NCBI GenBank assembly: GCA_019637645.1
Contig: JAHBVH010000039.1
Coordinates: forward strand, 17,179-81,178
Direction of reading: 5' to 3'
DNA length: 64,000 nt
Origin: Caldilineaceae bacterium
Lineage (GTDB): Bacteria; Chloroflexota; Anaerolineae; Caldilineales; Caldilineaceae
Shown one piece after another: positions 1 to 7,060 of this stretch. Below the pieces are notes generated by a model. That model worked only from the letters and a program-made list of their open reading frames with translations, did not search any database and had not been told where the DNA came from. Every line of letters starts with the position of its first letter. Position 1 is the stretch's first letter. A program made the position numbers and the translations under genes.

Positions 1-1
1 T

Positions 2-889
2 GCCGACCCCACTGCACCGGAAACCTTGGCAGCCCATCAGACTCAAGCCCTTGCTCAGTTGAATAGCTATGGCTGGATCGATCAAGCCGCGGGGGTGGCC
101 CATATTCCCATCACCCGCGCCATGGCCCTGGTCGCCGAACAGGGCTTGCCCGTCGGGATCGTCGCCGTGGCTGCCACTCCGCCCGCGGCGGAGGCGAGTG
201 TGGGGGATCTAAGCAACGTCAATTACCAGGACCATATCTTGCCGATCTTTGAACAACATTGTTCTGAATGTCATGGGGACGATAACCCCGACGAAGGCTT
301 GCAACTTACCACCTACCAAGGGGTGATGGCCGGTTCGATCTATGGCTCTGTTGTTAGGCCCGGCGATCCAGACAACAGCTATCTGGTGGAGATGGTGGTG
401 AGTGGTCAAATGCCCAAACGGGGAGCGGATCTGTCACAGGCGGAAATTGACACGATCATCGCGTGGATCCAAGCCGGAGCACCAGAAGAAGGCCGTGCGA
501 CGGCTGACCACGCGGCAACGGAACCGATCACTGCCACAGAAACATCTACCGAAACATCTACCGAAACATCTACCGAGAGCGCATCTACCGAGGTTGCGGT
601 AGACTTAACCGCTGTTAGCTTTCAGAACGATGTATTGCCCATCTTTGTCGAGCGCTGCTCAGAATGTCATGGCGATGATAATCCCGATGAAGGTCTTGTC
701 CTGACGAGCTATCGCGATGTCATGGCGGGCTCGATCTACGGTGCTGTGGTTAAGCCGGGGGCACCCGACGATAGCTATCTAGTTGAATTGATCCGTACTG
801 GGCAAATGCCAAAGCGGGGTGCGGATCTAACCCAAGCGCAGATCGATCGCATTGTGGCCTGGATTGCCGCGGGGGCAGAGGATAACTAA
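2..889 (+). CDS. Tandem PSCyt1-type dihaem cytochrome, 5' end outside window
   Basis: The frame is open to the left edge, so the gene is 5'-truncated; a TTG at 26 is in frame but nothing supports it as the start. The first ~45 visible residues (Asn-Ser-Tyr-Gly-Trp-Ile-Asp-Gln, then Ile-Pro-Ile-Thr-Arg-Ala-Met) resemble, from memory, a short conserved tail found on membrane proteins in cytochrome oxidase/SCO gene clusters. Two near-identical ~90-residue haem domains follow (about 218-487 and 614-886), each with one CSECHG haem c site, a DNPDEGL stretch and the ending GQMPKRGADL...I.AWI.AGA, which fits the planctomycete-type cytochrome c family (PSCyt1). They are joined by a Thr/Ser/Glu linker. 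It is probably an exported electron carrier at the outer face of the membrane; partner unknown. A convergent efflux gene lies downstream, separated by a strong hairpin. Confidence 0.75.
   Translation, partial: ADPTAPETLAAHQTQALAQLNSYGWIDQAAGVAHIPITRAMALVAEQGLPVGIVAVAATPPAAEASVGDLSNVNYQDHILPIFEQHCSECHGDDNPDEGLQLTTYQGVMAGSIYGSVVRPGDPDNSYLVEMVVSGQMPKRGADLSQAEIDTIIAWIQAGAPEEGRATADHAATEPITATETSTETSTETSTESASTEVAVDLTAVSFQNDVLPIFVERCSECHGDDNPDEGLVLTSYRDVMAGSIYGAVVKPGAPDDSYLVELIRTGQMPKRGADLTQAQIDRIVAWIAAGAEDN
539..574 (+). repeat. Three 12-bp tandem repeats in the linker
   Basis: The unit gaaacatctacc occurs three times head to tail in frame, coding Glu-Thr-Ser-Thr each time, followed by a degenerate fourth copy to about 589. 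It builds the flexible linker between the two haem domains and is a likely site of copy-number change. Confidence 0.85.
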
Positions 890-903
890 GCAATAAGGTG
901 TGG

Positions 904-951
904 ACGCGGAGGAACGCGGATTAAGAAAAATCCGCGTTCCTCCGCGTCCTA
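904..951. terminator. Perfect 21-bp hairpin between convergent genes
   Basis: Positions 904-924 and 931-951 are perfect reverse complements with the 6-nt loop aagaaa. It begins 15 bp after the cytochrome stop and ends 47 bp before the RND pump stop, so it can serve both strands. There is no U-tract, so it is a terminator-like or RNA-stabilising stem, not a classic intrinsic terminator. Confidence 0.6.
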
Positions 952-997
952 CTTCAAAGCCGGCTGACCAACGTAGGGTCGATCAGCCTGCTTCTTT

Positions 998-3900
998 TTA
1001 TTCTTCGGGCTTCAAGTCGTAGACCGATTTGTCGCCATCCTGTTGGCGCAACGTTAGTTCAGGTGGTGTTGACGTTTGCGCATCGGGTTTCAACTGAAAT
1101 TCCTTGGGCGCTGCTGTGCCTTCGTTCGTGGGCTTAGCCTGTGGCTGGGCCGCGACAATGGGCTTACCCGTCAAAGGCTGAACCGGTGTGGCGGGTGCTG
1201 GTTGGTGCCCACTGGCGCTGACTGTTTCCGGCGTGGGGGCATGTGCGTTGCCATTGGCGCCGATCACACTCTCTTGCCGGACGACCGGTTGGCTTGGCGC
1301 ATCGCTGGTGGTGACAAGCGCTGGAGTTAGCGACGGCGTCGTTGGCGTGGCGGCATGCCGCGCGGCGCGCTTGGCCGCGTCTTTCGCTTCACGCCGAGCC
1401 CGTCGGCGCGCGCTGCTCCGATCTAAGAAGCCGACCACCATGCCATAGGCAACGGGGACCACGACCAAGGTCAACAAGGTGCTGGTGATCATCCCACCCA
1501 TAATCGCAATCGCCATGGCTTGGCGGAATTCACCCCCAGCGCTCAGCCCGAGCGCAACAGGGATCATCGCTAGAATCAACGACAGCGAGGTCATGAGAAT
1601 GGGGCGAAGGCGAATTGGCCCGGCGCGGCGCATGGCCTCGTTGGCGTCAATCCCCTTCTCGCGTTCACGATTGGCAAAATCGACCAACAAAATCGAGTTC
1701 TTTGTCACGAGACCCATTAGCATAATAAAGCCAATAAAGGCTGTCAGATCCAGTGGGAAGCCAGTGACCAGCAATGCCAGCAGCGCACCGATAATGGCGA
1801 GCGGCAACGCAAGCATGATCAAAATAGGTTGAATAAAGCTGTTGAATTGACTGGCCAGCACCATATAGATAAAGACGATGGAGAGCAACATGGCTAACCC
1901 TAGATCCTGGAAGCCCTGGGTTTGTTGTTCAGCACTACCACCTAAGCTGACTGTAATGCCAGCTGGCGGTGTGATCGTTGCCAATAGATTGGCGACATCC
2001 GTGGTGGCCCCAGGTACTTTGCGCCCGGCCACGTTAGCCGTAATATTGATGGTTGGCTGACGGTCAATGCGGGAAATTTGATTGGGACCGGTTGTGAAGG
2101 CCGTGGTTGCGACTTGGCGCAAGGGGATCTGTGCGCCGCTTGGGGTCAGAAAGCTCAGGTTGAGAATGTCATCGACACTGGTACGACTATCCTCACGCAA
2201 TTGTACCCGAATATCGGCCTCATTCCCTTCGCCGCGGAAGGTCGTTACGGTATCCCCATTGATCAAGGTGCGCAGGGTAGAGCCAATTTGGGCCGTGCTG
2301 AGACCAAGCTGCGCTGCTTTTTCCCGCTCTACCACAAACTGTAGTTCAGGACGTCCCGCTTTGTAGCTGAGATCAAAATCGACTAACCCGGGAATTGTTC
2401 GTAGTTGCGCCAGTACGCTTTCGGCCTGTTGCCCTAGCGCTGCATAGCTGACATTTTCCAACCCGCGAATTTCAACGACGACATCGGTGGTGGCCCCGCC
2501 GGGGCCACCACCCAACGTAAAGGAAAGACCGGGCGCGTTGGCAAGTGGTCGGCGCAGCTCGTCAATGACTGTACGGGTGGTGTAATCCTGATGAATGCGC
2601 AGGAAGAAGCTCAGCTGCTCTGGGGCACCCGTTGCGCCGATGGTCGTAAAAATGTCTGCTACCCCTGGATGTTGCCGCAGAACGTTTTCGATCTTCAGCG
2701 CTTCCTGTTGACTCACGTCGATAGGGGTGCCTGCCGGGAGGCGAACCGCCATGGTTGTCTCGTGTTGATCTACCGAAGGAATAAAGGCAAAGTCGAGAAA
2801 GGTCGCACCATAGAGGCTAACCACCACAATGATCGTCGTGATTAACAAGGTCAACCATTTGAAGCGCAAAGCCCAATTCAAGAAGCCCCCGTAAAAGCGA
2901 TTCAGCCAGCTATCGGCCTCGGCGTGCTCATGATCGTCTTTATCACTAATTTCGCGATCTTCTGTATCCTTGGCATTGAAGAAGTAGGCACTGAGCATGG
3001 GTGCCATCGTGAGCGATTCAAAGAAGGAGATAGCCATGGCGATACAAACGGTGAAGCCAAAGGCGACGAAGAAGCGACCGATGATCCCTTGGGCATAGGC
3101 AACAGGCAGAAAGACGGCCATGACCGTTGCTGTTGTCGCGAGCACGGGCAAAAAGACTTCAGCCGTACCATGGCTGGCGGCTTCGATGGGTTTATAGCCT
3201 TTGTTTAGCCAGCGCAAAATATTCTCGCGCACCACAATGGCGTCATCGATCACCAAGCCGACGACCAAGGCCAGCGCTAAGAGCGAAATGTTATTGAGCC
3301 CGATGTTGCTCAAGTGCATAAAGTAGAGTGTGGCGATCATAATGACCGGCAGACCCGCAATGGTAACGATCGTGCTGCGAAAATCGCGAAAGAAAACAAA
3401 GACGACTAGCGCCGCCAATAACGAGCCCCACAGCAGATCTTCGACGGCCCCATCGATCGATTCACTGACCTGCACGGCCTGATCGCTGGCGATGACAATA
3501 TCGAGATCAGGGTTGGCGGCAATGATCGGTTCTAACTCTCGTTTGACCCCATCAACGACTGCGACTGTATTGCTACCGCTCTGTTTACGGATGCTAACGA
3601 CGATGGATTCTTGGCCATTGAGGCGCGATAAGCTCTCGCGCTTCTTGTAGCCATCAACGACATCGGCGATATCGCGCAGATAGATCGGCGTCCCCCGGTT
3701 GGCAATGATCACATTTCGCAGATCATCGATCGTTTGGAAATTGCCAGGGGTACGTAGGGTGACTTCCTGTTCACTCTCGACCAGGGAGCCGCCGGGAATG
3801 TTGATATTTTCGGTCTGGAGGGCGGCGCCGACTTGCTGGGGTGAAATTTTGCGCGCCTGCATGGCCTCAATATTGAGGTTGACTTGAATCTCGCGTTCTA

Positions 3901-4444
3901 ACCCACCAGCAACGTCGACGGCCGCCACGTCCGGCACCCGCTGCAGCGGTGCTTGAATGGTATCTTCCACCAGTTGGCGCAGTTCTACCGGGCTCAGCTT
4001 GCCTGTCTTGTCGGCGACGCCAAAGAGCATGATCGCCTGATCCGAAGGATTAAAGCGGCGGATCACCGGCTCTTGGATCCCACTGGGCAAGTCGTTGCGC
4101 AATAAGTTCACCTTTTCGCGCACTTCTTGACTCACCTTATCGGCGGATTGGTTGAGATCGAAGAGAATAACGATCGTGCTCACACTCTCGGCGGAAGTGG
4201 AATTGACGGTATCTACACCGCCAATGGTACTAAGCTCCGCCTCTAATTTTTTGGTGACTTGCTCTTCAACTTCGGTTGGCCCAGCACCAGGGTAGATGGT
4301 AATAACCGCAACTACCGGAAATTCAACATCAGGATAAACATCGACCGGCATCCGAAAGTAGGAAAAGACGCCCATGATAATACCAGCGGCCAGGATCATG
4401 GTCATAAAGACCGGCTGGCGAATGGAGATGTCCCAGATTTTCAT
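998..4444 (-). CDS. RND multidrug efflux pump, HAE1/AcrB family
   Basis: Proton-driven inner-membrane drug or solute exporter. The N-terminus (MKIWDISIRQPVF) and first membrane helix are typical of the family; the proton-relay pair Asp-Asp lies in LVIDDAIVVREN (about residues 400-401) and the relay lysine in GLVTKNSILLVDF. The start at 4444 is preceded by GAGGAG eight bases upstream; an in-frame extension to 4495 has no such signal. At 1148 aa it is longer than usual because of a ~110-residue C-terminal tail rich in Ala, Pro, Thr and Gln after an Arg/Ala-rich stretch. It follows the adaptor gene by 105 bp in the same direction, so the two probably form an operon controlled by the TetR gene behind them. 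No outer-membrane channel gene is adjacent. Substrate unknown. Confidence 0.92.
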   Translation of the reverse strand: MKIWDISIRQPVFMTMILAAGIIMGVFSYFRMPVDVYPDVEFPVVAVITIYPGAGPTEVEEQVTKKLEAELSTIGGVDTVNSTSAESVSTIVILFDLNQSADKVSQEVREKVNLLRNDLPSGIQEPVIRRFNPSDQAIMLFGVADKTGKLSPVELRQLVEDTIQAPLQRVPDVAAVDVAGGLEREIQVNLNIEAMQARKISPQQVGAALQTENINIPGGSLVESEQEVTLRTPGNFQTIDDLRNVIIANRGTPIYLRDIADVVDGYKKRESLSRLNGQESIVVSIRKQSGSNTVAVVDGVKRELEPIIAANPDLDIVIASDQAVQVSESIDGAVEDLLWGSLLAALVVFVFFRDFRSTIVTIAGLPVIMIATLYFMHLSNIGLNNISLLALALVVGLVIDDAIVVRENILRWLNKGYKPIEAASHGTAEVFLPVLATTATVMAVFLPVAYAQGIIGRFFVAFGFTVCIAMAISFFESLTMAPMLSAYFFNAKDTEDREISDKDDHEHAEADSWLNRFYGGFLNWALRFKWLTLLITTIIVVVSLYGATFLDFAFIPSVDQHETTMAVRLPAGTPIDVSQQEALKIENVLRQHPGVADIFTTIGATGAPEQLSFFLRIHQDYTTRTVIDELRRPLANAPGLSFTLGGGPGGATTDVVVEIRGLENVSYAALGQQAESVLAQLRTIPGLVDFDLSYKAGRPELQFVVEREKAAQLGLSTAQIGSTLRTLINGDTVTTFRGEGNEADIRVQLREDSRTSVDDILNLSFLTPSGAQIPLRQVATTAFTTGPNQISRIDRQPTINITANVAGRKVPGATTDVANLLATITPPAGITVSLGGSAEQQTQGFQDLGLAMLLSIVFIYMVLASQFNSFIQPILIMLALPLAIIGALLALLVTGFPLDLTAFIGFIMLMGLVTKNSILLVDFANREREKGIDANEAMRRAGPIRLRPILMTSLSLILAMIPVALGLSAGGEFRQAMAIAIMGGMITSTLLTLVVVPVAYGMVVGFLDRSSARRRARREAKDAAKRAARHAATPTTPSLTPALVTTSDAPSQPVVRQESVIGANGNAHAPTPETVSASGHQPAPATPVQPLTGKPIVAAQPQAKPTNEGTAAPKEFQLKPDAQTSTPPELTLRQQDGDKSVYDLKPEE

Positions 4445-4549
4445 AATGATAACTCCTCGGCGAGAGATGGGAAGAGTAAGCGATTGCGCGCCCAAGCTTT
4501 CCTAGCGGCTTCGGCGTTCAATGTTGTGCGCTCTCCTCTCTAATGTCGA

Positions 4550-5875
4550 CTACTGGACAAGTAAATCAACCGTTGCCGACATCCCAGGCAGCAATTGACT
4601 GGTTACCTCGTTGGGCTCCACCGTCACACGCACCGTGCGCGTTGCCGGATCGAGCTCTGGGGCAATGATCGTCACGGTGCCAGCGAATTGTTGACCTGGA
4701 TAAGCATCCACATAGATGACCGCTGGTTGGCCTACCGCGAGTTGGCTAAGGCGCGTTTCTTCGACGGCAATGGTCACTTTGACTTCAGGTGACAGCAACG
4801 TGACGAGCGGCGCCCCAGGCGCAGCCATGGAGCCCACACTGCTGTTGACACGGGTCACAACCCCAGCCACAGCGGCTTTGACCGTCGCCTTGCTAATTTG
4901 CAATTGGGCTAGGTAGACGCCCATTTCGGCCTGTTTCACCTGTGCTTCGACCGCGCGAATCTGTTCGGGTTTGGCTCCTTCGCGTAGCCGTTGAAGCTGG
5001 GCACGGGCCGCCGCCAACTGGGCATAGGCTCCCGCGATCACATCGTCCGTTGCACCTAACATGGCTTTGTCATATTGGGCTTGGGCTGCTTCGACCGCGA
5101 GGGTGGCCTGTTGAAGCTGCAAACTTTGGGGCAACATCCCAATGGCTGGGTTGCCCTTCACTTGGTTATAGGCCGCTTGGGCAACCGTGACGGCGGCTTG
5201 GGCTTGTTTTAATTGAGCTAAGACTAGCCGTTGCTCTTCTGCGGTGAGACCCGCCGTCGCCCGTTGGTAGGCGGCGCTAGCCGCGTTCACCCCCGCCTGC
5301 GCCGCGGCAAGATCATCAGGATCGGCTGGCATCTGGGCGAGGGCTAACTGGGCATTGGCTGCTTCGAGGCCAGCCATTGCCTGGGCGCTTTGGGCTTCAA
5401 GCAGGGTTGTATCAAGCTGGGCAACCAAATCGCCTTTTTGCACAATGTCCCCCATTTGGAGGGGCAATGCGAGCACCATGCCCGCGGTTTCGGCCACAAT
5501 CACCACTTGGCTCTCCGCCGCAATTTCCCCGCTGTAACGGAGTGCGTTTGCTGTGGATAGACTGGCCGCCGATGCGGTTGTCGCCGTGGGTTGGGCTGCG
5601 GCCAAGCTCGCTGGCGCAGCTGTCGTTGTCGTGGTATCCGTGCTTGCGGTCGTCGCCGTTACCCCCTCCGCTGCTGGCGTACTTTCGGCGGGCGCAACCA
5701 CGGTGCCGCCTGGTTCATAGGGGGTGGCTTCAAAGGGCACGCTGGTGGGCTGGGCTGCCGTGAAATTGCAAGCAGTTAAGAACAGGCTCAAGGCAATCAA
5801 GCTGCAAGCGAGGCTGGCTCGTTTTTTGGCACCTAGCCGATATGGCTGTGAACGAAGAAAATTTCGACTGTTCAT
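4550..5875 (-). CDS. RND efflux adaptor (membrane fusion) lipoprotein, HlyD family
   Basis: Extracytoplasmic adaptor subunit for the pump encoded just downstream. The N-terminus has a positively charged start, a hydrophobic core and a lipobox (Leu-Thr-Ala-Cys, Cys36), so it should be a membrane-anchored lipoprotein. A Thr/Ala-rich linker follows, then a biotinyl-lipoyl half (about residues 110-155), a long Ala/Gln-rich alpha-helical hairpin (about 155-330), the second lipoyl half and a beta-barrel domain ending in GMSATVDLLVQ. Start ATG 5875 has AAGGAAG about 11 bases upstream. The upstream 235 bp hold a palindromic operator candidate. The family is well recognised; substrate specificity cannot be read from it. 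Confidence 0.9.
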   Translation of the reverse strand: MNSRNFLRSQPYRLGAKKRASLACSLIALSLFLTACNFTAAQPTSVPFEATPYEPGGTVVAPAESTPAAEGVTATTASTDTTTTTAAPASLAAAQPTATTASAASLSTANALRYSGEIAAESQVVIVAETAGMVLALPLQMGDIVQKGDLVAQLDTTLLEAQSAQAMAGLEAANAQLALAQMPADPDDLAAAQAGVNAASAAYQRATAGLTAEEQRLVLAQLKQAQAAVTVAQAAYNQVKGNPAIGMLPQSLQLQQATLAVEAAQAQYDKAMLGATDDVIAGAYAQLAAARAQLQRLREGAKPEQIRAVEAQVKQAEMGVYLAQLQISKATVKAAVAGVVTRVNSSVGSMAAPGAPLVTLLSPEVKVTIAVEETRLSQLAVGQPAVIYVDAYPGQQFAGTVTIIAPELDPATRTVRVTVEPNEVTSQLLPGMSATVDLLVQ

Positions 5876-6045
5876 ACGATACAGACTTCCTTAAACGTTT
5901 GACAATGAAAGACATTGCTCACGAAAATTCGCTCATCTGCTGAAAGGCTTGAGCAACTTTGCTCTGTGTCGCGAGCCTAGGTAACGAACCTGGGTCGTCA
6001 TTGGCCTTGCAGCGATGAGCGAATCGCTTCGACTCATCCTAAAAC

Positions 6046-6063
6046 ATAAGTGTATTCACTTAT
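6046..6063 (-). promoter_or_regulatory. Candidate operator in the efflux operon promoter
   Basis: ATAAGTG-tatt-CACTTAT is a perfect 7+7 inverted repeat about 170 bp upstream of the adaptor start. On the minus strand it fills the spacer between a -35-like TTGCAA and -10-like TGTTTT/TATGTT, a position where a bound TetR protein would block RNA polymerase. A second palindrome, tatacgtata, lies at 6083-6092. Assignment to the neighbouring TetR protein is inference. Confidence 0.45.
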
Positions 6064-6110
6064 TTGCAACTGCTAGAGATGATATACGTATACAAGAAAA
6101 TGCAGTTGCG

Positions 6111-6782
6111 TCATGACTGGGGCGTTGACGTAGATGAGGGCGTTTGAATGCCGTGTAGAATGAGCTGGAGGGTATGTTCAGCTACATCTTCGTCAAGCTC
6201 CCAGGGGTAGGCACTTTGGGGGTCAGCTGCTTCCTTGCTAGGAGCGGCGCTCTGGGGCATCACATCCTGGAAATAGTGTCGAGAAATGACAAAGGCATTA
6301 ATCATGCTCAAGAGACTATAGGTCGTATATTCCACATTGACAGGGCGAAAAACCCCTTCGTCAATACCTTGTTGGAGGAGACGCATGATGGGCCCAAGAT
6401 GGATTTCGCGGTGGGTACACATGATCTCACGGAAGAGGCGCTTACTTTCGCCTAAATCCCGAATTACGCCCATCATAATGGCGCGGCGGGTGTGCATTAA
6501 GCCAAAGTAGTTGTAGATCACCGCACGCAATTTGGCTAAACAGCCTTCTTCCTTTTCCATGGCCGCGCTGATGTGGGTATGGACACGGCGTAGATCGCGC
6601 TCGAGCACTTGCCGAAAAATGTCTTCTTTATCTTGGAAGTAATGATAAATCGTTGCTTTGGCTAGGCCCGATTCTAACGCAAGTTCACGCATGGAAAGCC
6701 CGGCATAGCCATGCCGGGCCAATAGATCCTGAGCTGCATCTAAAATGGTTTCTTTCGAGCTAGAGCGAGTTTGTTCTTCCAT
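6111..6782 (-). CDS. TetR/AcrR-family transcriptional regulator
   Basis: Likely repressor of the downstream adaptor-pump genes. The N-terminal helix-turn-helix is clear: ETILDAAQDLLARHGYAG followed by LSMRELALESGLAKATIYHYF and a KEDIF turn, the standard TetR DNA-binding block. The C-terminal ~140 residues are the helical ligand/dimer domain and end in a disordered tail. The ATG at 6782 was chosen because it precedes the conserved helix by about ten residues; the in-frame extension to 6893 would run through the regulator's own operator and promoter. A strong promoter and a GACCG-type palindrome precede it, indicating autoregulation. Inducer unknown. Confidence 0.88.
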   Translation of the reverse strand: MEEQTRSSSKETILDAAQDLLARHGYAGLSMRELALESGLAKATIYHYFQDKEDIFRQVLERDLRRVHTHISAAMEKEEGCLAKLRAVIYNYFGLMHTRRAIMMGVIRDLGESKRLFREIMCTHREIHLGPIMRLLQQGIDEGVFRPVNVEYTTYSLLSMINAFVISRHYFQDVMPQSAAPSKEAADPQSAYPWELDEDVAEHTLQLILHGIQTPSSTSTPQS

Positions 6783-6840
6783 GACTATAATAGTTTGACA
6801 ACAAATCCTTCTTACTTGATAATAACTAGCGCTTTTTCCC

Positions 6841-6856
6841 GACCGAACGGTCGGTC
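6841..6856. promoter_or_regulatory. TetR-type operator at the regulator's own start site
   Basis: GACCGAACGGTCGGTC contains GACCG-aa-CGGTC (6841-6852, perfect 5+5 palindrome) and a second overlapping CGGTC. Sites of this form are classic for TetR-family proteins. It lies 8-23 bp downstream of the -10 box, where a bound repressor would occlude the start of transcription. Confidence 0.65.
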
Positions 6857-6863
6857 GGCCAAG

Positions 6864-6893
6864 ATTGTACAGTCCATTGCGGCATCTTGTCAA
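6864..6893 (-). promoter_or_regulatory. Sigma-70-type promoter of the tetR gene
   Basis: On the minus strand TTGACA (6888-6893), an 18-bp spacer and TACAAT (6864-6869). Both boxes are close to consensus and the palindromic operator follows directly. Confidence 0.65.
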
Positions 6894-7060
6894 ACTTCAG
6901 ATATCATAATTCCTGTTTATGGTTAGCGCATTGATTTGCATGGTGATAGCCCTCCTGGCTGGCGCGCAACGGCAAACGGCAACAATGGTTTAGCGGTTGA
7001 TTGGGGCGCTTTAGGAGATAGCAGGGCAGACCATCACAACTTTAGAAATGAGGCAGTGAG

